From an uncultured Collinsella sp. (GTDB lineage: Bacteria > Actinomycetota > Coriobacteriia > Coriobacteriales > Coriobacteriaceae): a stretch of 16,105 nucleotides of DNA. The stretch spans positions 1 through 16,105 of the forward strand of contig USCJ01000010.1 in NCBI GenBank assembly GCA_900553215.1. The letters are read 5' to 3'. This document shows, in pieces, positions 1 through 8,424 of this stretch (positions within the stretch are counted from its first letter, which is position 1; the number at the start of each line of letters is the position of its first letter). A model generated the notes under the pieces. That model made no database searches. It was not told the origin of the DNA and saw nothing but the letters and a program-made list of their open reading frames with translations. A program made the translations under genes and the position numbers.

Positions 1-1
1 G

Positions 2-49
2 GGCAACCCGAAGCTCTTCAACGAGTTGCTGAGAACGTCGCTCTCGTAA
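2..49 (+). CDS. Possible C-terminal end of a gene entering from the left edge (partial, unidentified)
   Basis: Reading frame 2 runs open from the window edge for 15 codons and ends at a TAA at 47-49, giving a tail with the composition of ordinary protein (…KLFNELLRTSLS). It would fit the end of a plus-strand gene convergent with the surface-protein cluster, with the hairpin at 110-132 as a shared terminator. The piece is too short to assign a family. Frame 1 is also open across this stretch, so the reading frame itself is uncertain. Confidence 0.2.
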   Translation, partial: GNPKLFNELLRTSLS

Positions 50-109
50 ACGAGAACCCGGGAGCCCCGGCAGGGCGGGTGCTTCCTCAAAATGAGTTCC
101 GCACGCAAA

Positions 110-132
110 GAAGGCCACTTAATGTGGCCTTC
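110..132. terminator. Hairpin, possible bidirectional terminator
   Basis: A perfect 9-bp stem (GAAGGCCAC / GTGGCCTTC) closes on a 5-nt loop (119-123). It lies about 75 bp past the last stop codon of the minus-strand cluster and about 60 bp past the possible plus-strand stop at 49. On either strand the 3' side is followed only by a short, broken U tract (TTCTTTGC on minus, TTCGTCTTGC on plus), so termination would be imperfect unless helped by Rho or by the second hairpin at 161-189. Confidence 0.5.
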
Positions 133-160
133 GTCTTGCGCAGGACTGTAGAGCAGGGAA

Positions 161-189
161 CTTCGTACCCGCCGCCCGGGCGGGCGAAG
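161..189. terminator. GC-rich hairpin just downstream of the surface-protein cluster
   Basis: The arms CTTCG (161-165) and CGAAG (185-189), continued by CCCG (168-171) and CGGG (181-184), form a strong stem-loop. It includes a 12-bp perfect palindrome CCGCCCGGGCGG at 172-183. It lies 17 bp past the stop codon of the LAATG protein gene. No U run follows, so it is more likely a 3'-end stabiliser or pause site acting with the hairpin at 110-132 than a full intrinsic terminator. Confidence 0.35.
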
Positions 190-205
190 CATTTAGAAGA
201 TGGAC

Positions 206-904
206 CTAGCGCTTATCCCTCCGGGACAAAAGCAGCGCGGCCATGAAAGCGATGATTGCAAGCGTCAGCAACACCAAGAGCAATGCGAGCGTGCTGTCGC
301 CGGTTGCCGCCAGGCCAAACAGACCGTGGCTCTTACTGCCAGCAGGTTGTACGGGAATCTTCTCGCCATCGTCCTCGGCGGTGATTTCCCAGCGGATGGT
401 CTTGCTTGCGTCGGCAAGCTCATTGCCCACCGACGTCGGGACACTTAGTTGCAAATTGAGCACCGTGCTGCCATCGCTCGTAAACGTTGCGACCTGCGTG
501 GGGTAAGCAAACACGCTGCCCGGCGTTCCCGTCTGGAGCCAGCCTGCAGACGCATCGCCCGCCGACGCCGTTAAGGTAATGGGCGACAGCAGGTGTGCCG
601 TCTCGTGATCGACAACGGCCCGCACAAACACGCGTACCTGGGACTTTACACCCGTGGCACGAACCTCAATCTGCTGCTCGCGCACATCGCCGGGCATCAA
701 ATCTTTAAAGGCCGGAAACAGATCGGGCTCCCCCGAGGAGCCCGTCGCCCCCGAGACCGTCAGCTGACGCGCATTTCCGTCATAGGCAATCGCGGGAGTA
801 TCGGCAAACGCACGGGCGGGAACAGCGAGCGCGACCACGCAGAAAATGACCGCGACCATGCAACGCAAGGAGCGCGCAACACCTTTGCGAATTGGGAACG
901 CCAT
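206..904 (-). CDS. Sortase-anchored (LAATG) small surface protein, likely cell-wall anchor of the cluster
   Basis: This 232-aa protein has a clear Sec signal peptide (basic N-terminus, hydrophobic core about residues 15-30, probable cleavage after the AFA at about 34). At the C-terminus it has a full sorting signal: LAATG at 198-202, a hydrophobic segment, and the tail SRRDKR. LAxTG is the motif known for class E sortases of high-GC actinobacteria, so covalent attachment to peptidoglycan is inferred. The middle (about 35-190) looks like a beta-sandwich and holds a 'F..LMPGD....QI.V' segment, a pattern seen in proteins found with TasA-like subunits; I cannot name the domain precisely. The ATG start is backed by GGAGG at 914-918, 9 nt upstream, inside the previous gene, whose stop is 2 bp away, so the two are translationally coupled. 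As the last gene of the cluster it is a natural base or anchor for the secreted subunits made upstream. Confidence 0.93.
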   Translation of the reverse strand: MAFPIRKGVARSLRCMVAVIFCVVALAVPARAFADTPAIAYDGNARQLTVSGATGSSGEPDLFPAFKDLMPGDVREQQIEVRATGVKSQVRVFVRAVVDHETAHLLSPITLTASAGDASAGWLQTGTPGSVFAYPTQVATFTSDGSTVLNLQLSVPTSVGNELADASKTIRWEITAEDDGEKIPVQPAGSKSHGLFGLAATGDSTLALLLVLLTLAIIAFMAALLLSRRDKR

Positions 905-906
905 AC

Positions 907-1476
907 TTACGCACCTCCATGCGGCGGCACCAGCACGCCATCATTGACCGTGCAGTCCCATGCATCGCGCACGGCCTCATCGGGCGTCGCCTGGACCGCC
1001 TGAGTGGAGATATCAACGACAAGATTGCGACCTTTGGTTGTCTTGAGCTCGATAACTCTATTAATGAGCACGCCGGTTTCACCGCCGGGAGCAACGGGCG
1101 ACGTCCAGTAATAGAACCCGTCGCTCGCCTTAACCCAGTTATCAGCCGAGTTCGCGTCCGAGGCATCAGCCACGCTCCACGCAATCTCGTAATCCGCCTC
1201 CTCCTTCGGCTCCTCCCACGGGCGGGCCCCGTTTCCATCCTGCCAGTAGATATCCACTGCAGCACGAATATAGGCGGGCGCAGTACCCGTGTTCTGTGCC
1301 TTGACATCGCTTTTCACATTGCCGTTGAGCGTTTCCTGAACCAATGGCGTCACCGATCCGATGCCAAACTGGTTGACCAGCACGCCCGTAACCGAAAGCC
1401 AGGCCAGCGTGCCTGCTGTACCGGCCAGAAGGATAACCCCCACCAGCAAGGCGATGATGCGCTTGCGCTTGGACAT
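907..1476 (-). CDS. SipW-type signal peptide-containing TasA/camelysin-like protein (third of the cluster)
   Basis: This 189-aa protein begins with a basic stretch, one hydrophobic segment (about 7-22) and a GTLAWLS element followed by N.F..G.V, the layout of SipW-dependent signal peptides in TasA, camelysin (M73) and related biofilm proteins. The mature part starts like that family (V...VQETLNG, then 'V..QNTGTAPAYIRAAV') and near its end has DISTQAVQA followed by DAW. The second SipW-type protein of the cluster has the matching element DIDVQAVQA, so the two are paralogues. A role as an extracellular fibre subunit or adaptor is inferred. The ATG is preceded by GGAGG at 1483-1487, 6 nt away, and lies 1 bp after the TAG of the giant adhesin gene. 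The M73 'peptidase' name is historical for the family, and no metal-binding motif is visible here. Confidence 0.93.
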   Translation of the reverse strand: MSKRKRIIALLVGVILLAGTAGTLAWLSVTGVLVNQFGIGSVTPLVQETLNGNVKSDVKAQNTGTAPAYIRAAVDIYWQDGNGARPWEEPKEEADYEIAWSVADASDANSADNWVKASDGFYYWTSPVAPGGETGVLINRVIELKTTKGRNLVVDISTQAVQATPDEAVRDAWDCTVNDGVLVPPHGGA

Positions 1477-1477
1477 G

Positions 1478-4400
1478 CTAATCCTCCTTCTTTGCTACGT
1501 TGTCGTTGCTCCAAACGTTATGGGCACGATCGCTGCCATCGATCCATTTGCCGTTCACACGCGTGTTCGTGCAGGTGAACGTGGCATCGTTCGCGCTCGA
1601 TGCAGACGAAATCGTCAGCTCGGCAGATTTGCCGGGCGCCTTGCCCGGCGTACTCAGCTCGCCCTCGTAGCGCCATGCCCAATTCGTGTCTTCCTCGACG
1701 GTATAGATGCCCGCCGGAGCGGCGAACTGCACGCTGCCGACATACCAGGTCTCGCCGTCTTCGTCGCGCCTCTCGCTAACTTTCACCTCGACCATGCGCG
1801 TCTCGGCAGGAGAATCCTCCGACGCCTTTCGCGTTACCTTAAAGCGGAACGTTTGCCCCATTGCGCTGGCGTCGGTGGTCTTTTTAACGATCGTCAGCGC
1901 ATGAGTCTGGTCAAAGTTGAACACGGCATTGCCGTCGCCTTGCTCCCTTCCGCCCGTCTTCTTGGACTCCAGGCGGTTGGCCAAGTCGAACGAACCGTTA
2001 CCCGAGCCCAAGCTGTAGAGCGAGACATACTGGTCGTTAACGGGTTCCTCCGTCATGGACGCATCAGGACCGTAGCTCGCCCGCTTAACGGTAACAGTCA
2101 GCTGCGTCCCCATAAACGGCTCAGCAAAGCAGACCTTAAAGGGTGCTTTGTCGGCGCTATTGTCGACTGTGTTGGCGGCGTTGGGATCGAGCAGCCATTT
2201 AAGCTGCGCGGTGGTCATGGTTACGTGGTTCTCGGGGTCGGATGTATCCTTGGCGACCACGCGATACGTCACGGGATACAGGTCCATGTCGCCCTTAACC
2301 GGCTCGTCCTTAAACTCATCCCAAGACTTCGCAGCGCCACCGTCAGGCACATATCGCCACTCCAGGAAGAGTTCGCGCACGTCACCGCTGGCCGCCTGTT
2401 CATCGAGCAGCGCGACAATCTTGGAGTGGGCGTCCGGGTCGTATGCCACGGACTTTTTCTCCATCTCGGGATTGCCGTTGTCGTCATAGACCGGGTTGCC
2501 GCTCTCATCCACCTTGGGAACATCGACGTTACGGACAAAGCCGGCGCCCGTCGCGCGCTCGCCGTCCGAGTCGACCGTCGCCGTAAGGACGACCGACCCG
2601 TCGACACCGTGATAGCGAACCTTATACGGCGCGATCTTGTACACCGCGGTGTAGGTCACGCTCTCAAAGGGCTCGCCGCCCTCGAGGGGATACTTCTCGT
2701 CATCGGTCAACAGGGTGTATTTGCCATCGGGTTCGTAGTCGCGCGACCAGCCGACAAAGTCGTACTTGGTGCCGTCAATGCCCGAAACCTCCTTGACAGC
2801 CTTGACCTCAAGAGAAATCTGGTCGCCGGAATCAGTATGGCCGAGACCGCGGACAAGAGCAGTATTCGCGAGATTTGAGTCGATGTTCGATTGAACGGTA
2901 ACCAGGCTGGGACGGTAGACCGGGTACAGCTCCATGGGGGCCTTGACCACGGTAGAGGCACTCACCATACGGATGCCCTCCGACCAAGCGACATAGCCCT
3001 TGCCAGGTGCCGGCTGGGCTTCCGTCCAGCCCACGAAGACGTTGAACTTACCTGTATCCCCATCGATAGTGCGGACGTCATAAGTGGGCTTCGGGATGCC
3101 GCCATCAAGGTTGCCGAGCATATCGCCTTTCTGAGCAACTTTGCCGTCCACATCTTTGGCATTGAGATGGTACACGACCGCCAACGGCGAATAGTACGCC
3201 ACGAATGTATAGGCTCCGCCAGGTTCCACCGGATAAGAGCAAGTACCATGCTCCACATCGTAGGGAAGCGTCTTGATCTCGCCATTCGGAAGCTCGATCT
3301 CAACCTTCTGCAACTCATACAGCTTACCGCCTGCTTTATAAACCGGCATCGTGACGTCAGGGGTCACCGTTGCCGTGGCGGGGCCAGCGCCCGCATTGAT
3401 AACGGGAACGATGTCGTACTTGGGCACGTTGACTTCAGAAGTGCCGTCAAAACCGGCGCGGTGCAGATTGGTGGTGTAGTTGACGTTGTACTTTGCGTAC
3501 ACCGGATAGGCATCCTGCCACTGGGTGACCTTGGATTCATCCGTCACCAAGTATGGCTTCGCCTTTTCCGGATCGCTCGTCACATAGGAGTCGTCGGCAA
3601 CATCATAGATATAGTTCCAGACGGGAGAAGGCTTCTCGGGAGTAGGCTTCGGGACCTCAGCCGTAGAGATCCAGCCCAGGAACTTATAGCCTGGCACCGC
3701 CATCTCCGCATCGGTCGGAGAAGACTCGAGGGTCAGATCAGGATCTTCAATCTGGTCGCTGTCCCCGCCGGAATTGTTTTTAACCGTTTCATCTGTATGG
3801 ATGAATGGGTATTTGTACGTGTACTTGGGGTCCTCCTCATTGTCATTCTTCTTTTGGAGCAAATTGCTCTCGTAGCGACGCGTCGTTTCCTTGTAGACCG
3901 TGCCATCTTTCTTATAAAAATCGACACGCGTTGTCACCATCGCACGCATGCGGTATTTCGAAGTGTAATTGATTGAAGCCGTTACCGGATTATTGAGATA
4001 CGTCCATCGACCGCCAATTCTCTCGAGTGTCCAAAACCTCAAGCTATAACGATCGCTGGAAGGCGTAAACGTGTACTTCAACGCATTAATAACCTTTTCC
4101 TCGTCAAACGTTCCAGAACCTGGGAAATCTGTATCCACAAGGACATTCTTTAGGGTATCCGCCCCCATATCGTTTCTCACGTTATGCGAATATGCGCTCA
4201 TTGGGGCCACGATTAGCGTATTGTTGTCGTAGTACCCCTCTGCGCACGAGCCCTCCTTATAGGCATTCTTATCGCCATGATTAACGTGCTTGGAACCCCA
4301 GTGCACCACGTTCTCTCGAACATAACTTGTGCCGACCTGATCGTTAAACGGTGTTTCGTACTCGTTCCATACAGAGCAAAGGAGTTCCGAGTTCGTGTAT

Positions 4401-6961
4401 TCATCGTTCGCGTACGCGCGGACGTAATAATCCACACGGTACTCAAAGCGAGCGGTGTAGGTGTGCGGGACGGTCAGATCGACGCTGGCGGGAAGCGTGT
4501 AGCTGGGGTCGCGGCTTACGCGGACCTCAACCGTGGACCCATCGGCGGCCTGCCTGCTTTCGTACCAGCCCAGGAAACGATACCCATCGGGCAGCTCGCC
4601 GCCTTCGGACAGGGGCGTACCGTCCGTGTTGCGCACCTGTACCGTGTAGACGCTGGCGCCGTCCTTGGCAGTCTGGACGACATTGGTGCTGCCCACGCCG
4701 TCACGTAGGGTCTCATTGTCGATTGTGTCCTTATCATTGCCCTCGAACACCGTTATGATGTTCGAGCCGTAGTCGCTGTAGACCGGGTAGAAGTCAGTTG
4801 GACGGACAACAGTGATCTTGCTACCCGCAGGATAAAAAGCTCCCTTGCTTTTCAGATCGGCCAACTGAGTCGACTTGATGGCAGCATAGCCACCATTCAT
4901 CCCCACCTCGCTGCTAGGCTGCGTGGTCCAGCCGATAAATGTCGCGGTAGGCTTCAAGCTGCCGCGATCCACGGGGGCAGCTGGCGTCAAACCGACGCCA
5001 TAGCGGTACCAATCCGTCGACTTGTTGTGCTCGACGCCGCTCCGGTAATCGAGCGTCTCGCCGTTGACGTTATAGAACAGCACCTGCGCCTCATATGAAG
5101 CGATAAAGAGGTCATTGCCCTCAAAGCCATATTTCTTGTCGATACCAGTAGCATTGTTCGCGGTGTAGGTCGACTCCCTATCATGGTTTACGTTTTCCTC
5201 GACCTGTTTGCCAGCCTTTACCGCAGCACCATCGGTCTTGCCGTCAAACCAGCTGTTGTCTTGTCCGATTCGGTTCACACGCACGTCGGGCTCGCGGAAC
5301 CAGCCCATGAAGCGATAGCCGCCATTTTCCTTGGTCAGACCAGTAGACTTGGATGTAGTCTGCCTAAACGTCACCGAAGTATCGCCCGTGGCAAGGCCCT
5401 GGGCCGTTCCAGCCAGCACAGCGCTCACCGCAAAGGTATACGGATCACTAGTAGACTGGTCTTTGCCCAACATGGTTGCCAGAACGGTTGCCGTACCCGC
5501 GCCGGGAAAATCGATCGTCGCCTTAACGCTCTGGCCATGCACGGGGATCATCAGCTTGTAGTCCATCGCCCATTCGTTTGCATGCCCGTCCCCATTGGCA
5601 GTAGAGCGCATGGTGCCGGCACAGAAGTCGTAATCATGCTGCTCCCACAGCTCACGTGTGACGTAGCGCTCGTCGTCCCAGGGACCGAATCCGGCACCGG
5701 ATACCGTACCGTCACCCGCAAGGGCGTAAATCTTCTTATTGGCATTCGTACCCTGGCTAAACCCGGATAGGCTGACACTGGGCTTGAAGTAGCAATTAGT
5801 GATAATCGCGTCGCCCTTGTTGGCGCGCGCAGCAATACCGCCCAAGTTCACGTCGTTTTGAATAATGGGGATCACGGCGATGGGATTGTACTGACGCGAG
5901 CTCAAATCACCAGCGAAATGGCTGCGAGTGATTTCATTACCGCTCTTAGACAAGATACGACCGGCCAAGCCACCCGTCCAAGCACGCGTGACGGAGATGA
6001 CGCCTACATAAGAAGCGGCATAGCTATAGCATTTCGCCGTTGAAAAGCAGTCAATGACCTTAGCGCCTTCTGCCATACAGCCAACGAAGCCCGAAGAGTA
6101 CACGTTATTGCCGCCTAAAGCGCCGATGGCAACATCGTACTTATTGGTAACGTCGGTCATGTCCATCGAGGAGCCATCCTCGTTTCGCGTGGGCGTGACG
6201 CGGCAGTATTCGATCGTAGAGTTCTTGACGTAGCCGGCAAATGCCGCCATGTACAGACCCTCGCCACCGATCGCCTGCACACCTGCAGTGGTGTTATGGA
6301 CGGCGCGACCGCCGCGCACCTCGCAGTTGTAGAGCTTGCAGCCGTCGAGCTCGCCGGCAATCAGGCCGCCCTCAAAGCCTGCGTTGGTAATAAGATTGAG
6401 CGTGTTGTTGGCGCACGTAACGTGCAGGGTGCTCTCCATGACCATGACGTTTTCGAAGTGAGTGTTGACGGCCTTGCCCACGATAATGCCGCCGCGGAAG
6501 TCGGCCCAAATGTTGGCATCCTTGACCAGGAAGTTCTTGATGGTGGCGCCATCGGTCTCGGCAAAAAAGCCCGTATCGCGCTCGGGATCCAACATATTGT
6601 TGGCGTAGTTCAGACCCGTCACGGTGTGGTTCTGGCCATCGAAAACACCCTTGAAGGGATGCTCCTTATTGCCAAAGGAGAGGTGCTTGACCGTACTCGA
6701 GACGATGTCCTTCATATCGTTATCTTTGAGATCAATATCGTTTTTGAGACGGACGTGCCAATTGGACGTGTCGCGCTCGCGCGAAAGCGCCACGCACGAC
6801 AAAAAGTCAGCCGCGTTTTCGATGTCATAATATTCAGTTTGGCCCTCGGGCGCATCCTCGGCATGCGCCACCGCCGGCAGCACCATGACGCAACAAAGGA
6901 CGATTGTCGCCACGGCAATCAGCCTGCTAAGCACACCTCGGTTTCTGTTCTTGATCTTCAT
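1478..6961 (-). CDS. Giant secreted repeat protein: GLUG-like beta-helix, Listeria-Bacteroides (InlB_B) repeats, prealbumin-like C-terminus
   Basis: This 1827-aa protein has a Sec signal peptide (cleavage probably after AHA, about residue 34). Residues about 40-450 are short repeats such as GLIAG, FAGYV, GFVG and GGLAG alternating with 'C.' turns, typical of GLUG or right-handed beta-helix adhesin domains. From about 480 to 1565 come Listeria-Bacteroides (Flg_new/InlB_B) repeats marked by FxGW at 551, 675, 796, 1094, 1309 and 1402, a degenerate FLEW at 1532, and paired (F/L/A)YPVY segments. Residues about 840-1080 have no FxGW and match a low-GC stretch of the gene. Residues about 1685-1800 form a prealbumin-like or Cna-B-like domain (IVKKT…GIYTVEED…CTNTR), followed by a tail with NGKWIDGS. 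There is no LPxTG-type signal or C-terminal membrane helix, so retention at the surface probably depends on neighbouring subunits. SD GGAGG at 6973-6977 lies 11 nt from the ATG. Adhesion or fibre-tip function is inferred. Confidence 0.95.
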   Translation of the reverse strand: MKIKNRNRGVLSRLIAVATIVLCCVMVLPAVAHAEDAPEGQTEYYDIENAADFLSCVALSRERDTSNWHVRLKNDIDLKDNDMKDIVSSTVKHLSFGNKEHPFKGVFDGQNHTVTGLNYANNMLDPERDTGFFAETDGATIKNFLVKDANIWADFRGGIIVGKAVNTHFENVMVMESTLHVTCANNTLNLITNAGFEGGLIAGELDGCKLYNCEVRGGRAVHNTTAGVQAIGGEGLYMAAFAGYVKNSTIEYCRVTPTRNEDGSSMDMTDVTNKYDVAIGALGGNNVYSSGFVGCMAEGAKVIDCFSTAKCYSYAASYVGVISVTRAWTGGLAGRILSKSGNEITRSHFAGDLSSRQYNPIAVIPIIQNDVNLGGIAARANKGDAIITNCYFKPSVSLSGFSQGTNANKKIYALAGDGTVSGAGFGPWDDERYVTRELWEQHDYDFCAGTMRSTANGDGHANEWAMDYKLMIPVHGQSVKATIDFPGAGTATVLATMLGKDQSTSDPYTFAVSAVLAGTAQGLATGDTSVTFRQTTSKSTGLTKENGGYRFMGWFREPDVRVNRIGQDNSWFDGKTDGAAVKAGKQVEENVNHDRESTYTANNATGIDKKYGFEGNDLFIASYEAQVLFYNVNGETLDYRSGVEHNKSTDWYRYGVGLTPAAPVDRGSLKPTATFIGWTTQPSSEVGMNGGYAAIKSTQLADLKSKGAFYPAGSKITVVRPTDFYPVYSDYGSNIITVFEGNDKDTIDNETLRDGVGSTNVVQTAKDGASVYTVQVRNTDGTPLSEGGELPDGYRFLGWYESRQAADGSTVEVRVSRDPSYTLPASVDLTVPHTYTARFEYRVDYYVRAYANDEYTNSELLCSVWNEYETPFNDQVGTSYVRENVVHWGSKHVNHGDKNAYKEGSCAEGYYDNNTLIVAPMSAYSHNVRNDMGADTLKNVLVDTDFPGSGTFDEEKVINALKYTFTPSSDRYSLRFWTLERIGGRWTYLNNPVTASINYTSKYRMRAMVTTRVDFYKKDGTVYKETTRRYESNLLQKKNDNEEDPKYTYKYPFIHTDETVKNNSGGDSDQIEDPDLTLESSPTDAEMAVPGYKFLGWISTAEVPKPTPEKPSPVWNYIYDVADDSYVTSDPEKAKPYLVTDESKVTQWQDAYPVYAKYNVNYTTNLHRAGFDGTSEVNVPKYDIVPVINAGAGPATATVTPDVTMPVYKAGGKLYELQKVEIELPNGEIKTLPYDVEHGTCSYPVEPGGAYTFVAYYSPLAVVYHLNAKDVDGKVAQKGDMLGNLDGGIPKPTYDVRTIDGDTGKFNVFVGWTEAQPAPGKGYVAWSEGIRMVSASTVVKAPMELYPVYRPSLVTVQSNIDSNLANTALVRGLGHTDSGDQISLEVKAVKEVSGIDGTKYDFVGWSRDYEPDGKYTLLTDDEKYPLEGGEPFESVTYTAVYKIAPYKVRYHGVDGSVVLTATVDSDGERATGAGFVRNVDVPKVDESGNPVYDDNGNPEMEKKSVAYDPDAHSKIVALLDEQAASGDVRELFLEWRYVPDGGAAKSWDEFKDEPVKGDMDLYPVTYRVVAKDTSDPENHVTMTTAQLKWLLDPNAANTVDNSADKAPFKVCFAEPFMGTQLTVTVKRASYGPDASMTEEPVNDQYVSLYSLGSGNGSFDLANRLESKKTGGREQGDGNAVFNFDQTHALTIVKKTTDASAMGQTFRFKVTRKASEDSPAETRMVEVKVSERRDEDGETWYVGSVQFAAPAGIYTVEEDTNWAWRYEGELSTPGKAPGKSAELTISSASSANDATFTCTNTRVNGKWIDGSDRAHNVWSNDNVAKKED

Positions 6962-6964
6962 GGG

Positions 6965-7612
6965 CTAGTTCGCCTCCGGCCAGCCCGCGACGTCGAGCAC
7001 GTCGAGGACGGTATCGTTTGCCTGCTGATTTTTGGCCTGCACGGCCTGGACGTCGATATCGAGCCTGTATGAGCCGCCGCGCGCGGCATCGTGGTAGTCG
7101 CCCACAAAGCGCAGCGAATCCATGAGGCTCTCCGTCATGGCGCCGGGGTCGAGCATGCCGCCACGCCCAGCCAATCCGCGGTAGTAGTACCACCCATCGC
7201 CGCCATCGATCCACGGGGACCCCTCGCCCGCGCTCACATGAAACGCGACGTTGCCCGAAGCATCCGTACTCGAACCGTCGGGCGCCACCGATGTCATACG
7301 CAGACGCGCGCGAACGTACTCAGGCTGCGCGCCGGCGTTTTCCACGCGCACAATGCGGCTGATGTCAGAGCCCCCGGCCTTGGTGTCGGGATAGTCCCCG
7401 TGTTCGTCGGCCTCAAACGGAATCTCCTCGCCCTGCTCGTTTAGGGTGTATTCGCAGACTCGTACCTTCACGCTGCCAAACGATAGGACGTTGTTCGCCG
7501 GAACCATATCAACGGTAAAGGCCAGCGTGCCGCACAGGCACGCCAGGGCCAACAGCGCCATCGCGGCAAGCGCCAAGGTGCGTTTCTGATTGTCGGAAAG
7601 ATTGTTGAGCAT
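6965..7612 (-). CDS. SipW-type signal peptide-containing TasA-like protein (second of the cluster)
   Basis: The protein is 215 aa from the ATG at 7610-7612; an in-frame TTG at 7622-7624 would add four residues. It has a basic N-terminus, a hydrophobic segment (about 12-28) ending in GTLAFTVD, then N.LSFG.V, which is the SipW-dependent signal pattern. The mature part continues with 'ISRIVRVENAGAQPEYVRARL', the N-G-(A)-x-YVR element common to TasA/camelysin-like proteins, and ends with DIDVQAVQA as in the 189-aa paralogue. Neither start has a proper Shine-Dalgarno sequence, and an in-frame stop at 7628-7630 rules out anything further upstream, so translation may be weak or depend on structure. 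The hairpin 7641-7691 sits just upstream. Its TAG is 3 bp before the giant adhesin's ATG. A low-copy fibre component is the likely role. Confidence 0.9.
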   Translation of the reverse strand: MLNNLSDNQKRTLALAAMALLALACLCGTLAFTVDMVPANNVLSFGSVKVRVCEYTLNEQGEEIPFEADEHGDYPDTKAGGSDISRIVRVENAGAQPEYVRARLRMTSVAPDGSSTDASGNVAFHVSAGEGSPWIDGGDGWYYYRGLAGRGGMLDPGAMTESLMDSLRFVGDYHDAARGGSYRLDIDVQAVQAKNQQANDTVLDVLDVAGWPEAN

Positions 7613-7640
7613 TACGTTCGCCAATCGTCAATAAGGGGGG

Positions 7641-7691
7641 ACCGAGATCCCGACCCGAAAATGGGGATGGGGAGCGGGCCGGGATCTCGGT
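7641..7691 (-). terminator. Strong intercistronic hairpin after the first TasA-like gene (attenuator or mRNA stabiliser)
   Basis: ACCGAGATCCCG (7641-7652) pairs perfectly with CGGGATCTCGGT (7680-7691). After one mismatch the stem continues with CCCG/CGGG (7654-7657 / 7675-7678), leaving a 17-nt loop. It begins 13 bp past the stop codon of the 229-aa gene. On the minus strand the stem is followed by CCCCCCTTATT rather than a U run, so partial read-through into the next four genes is expected. A structure here would let the upstream gene be expressed well above the rest. Confidence 0.6.
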
Positions 7692-7704
7692 AGAGGGGGT
7701 TGGA

Positions 7705-8394
7705 TTACTGCAGGCCCTTAGCCCAATCCTTGGCAGCATTCAAGGCTGACGTAGACGAACCCTCAGCGGTATTGTCTGCTGCGTAAATGAAGCAGTTGAC
7801 ATCCATCGTGGCAGGATTGGCGAAATCCTTTTGCTCGGTCCCCTTGGGCGTGGTCACCTGGCTGAACAGCTCGCCAGTCCACTTATCCTCATTCTTGCTG
7901 GCAGTAAGCGGAGTAGCCTCGGTTCCTTCGCCAACATAAACGAAAAGGCCACCGAGATAATGAGTCGGCTCGCCCGCAACGGTGGTCGCATCAACGGCCT
8001 TCCAGCCAGCGTTAATGGTGAAGTAAGTCGTCTTGGAATCATCGGTCCCGGTGGGCGCCGTCTTGTTGTTCACGAAGACGTACACATATGCATCCTCGGA
8101 CCCCTTGCCGATACCGACATTAGGATTCTTGGCAACAGACACGCCAGGGGCGAGCTTGGAGTCCTTAACCCATTTGGTCTCGGTCAGGTTGCCGTTGACC
8201 TTATTATTATCATCCGGAAGCGGCTGACTCGGATGATCGGGATCGGTAGTGGGCTTGTTGATGCCCGCAGTAGTGAAGTTGTTGGTCAGGCCCGACTGTG
8301 CCGTCAGCCAGGCATAGGTGCCCACGCCGGCAGCCAGTACCAGCAGCAGCAAGGCGGCAACGATGCCGTAGCGTTTTTTCTTCTTGTTTTCCAT
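7705..8394 (-). CDS. SipW-type signal peptide-containing TasA/camelysin-like protein (first, probable major subunit)
   Basis: This is a 229-aa protein. The ATG at 8392-8394 is chosen because AGGAAG lies 6 nt upstream (8401-8406) and the protein then starts MENKKKKRY, a proper n-region; the longer open frame to 8640 only shadows the signal peptidase gene. A hydrophobic segment (about 9-24) leads to GTYAWLTAQSGLTNNF, a textbook SipW-dependent signal. The mature domain has the 'L.PG....KNP.V' and 'AYVYVFV' elements and the 'GW' region typical of TasA/CalY-type beta-sandwich subunits, which assemble into extracellular fibres in Bacillus. It lacks the C-terminal QAVQA element of its two neighbours and is Lys-, Thr- and Asn-rich. 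Its position directly after the signal peptidase, with a hairpin on each side of the gene, suggests that it is the most abundant product. Confidence 0.93.
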   Translation of the reverse strand: MENKKKKRYGIVAALLLLVLAAGVGTYAWLTAQSGLTNNFTTAGINKPTTDPDHPSQPLPDDNNKVNGNLTETKWVKDSKLAPGVSVAKNPNVGIGKGSEDAYVYVFVNNKTAPTGTDDSKTTYFTINAGWKAVDATTVAGEPTHYLGGLFVYVGEGTEATPLTASKNEDKWTGELFSQVTTPKGTEQKDFANPATMDVNCFIYAADNTAEGSSTSALNAAKDWAKGLQ

Positions 8395-8424
8395 CGTTCT
8401 CTTCCTTTCGAAAACCGACTTCCC

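Noticed and set aside
1..243. Frame 1 open from the left edge through 243 as a partial gene
   Set aside because: It reads straight through two hairpins and into the end of the LAATG protein gene. The short frame 2 ending at 49 is the simpler option, though neither is certain.
1361..2878. 505-codon plus-strand frame opposite the giant adhesin
   Set aside because: Shadow of the adhesin gene, with no recognisable domain and no ribosome site; the minus-strand protein has signal peptide, repeats and domains.
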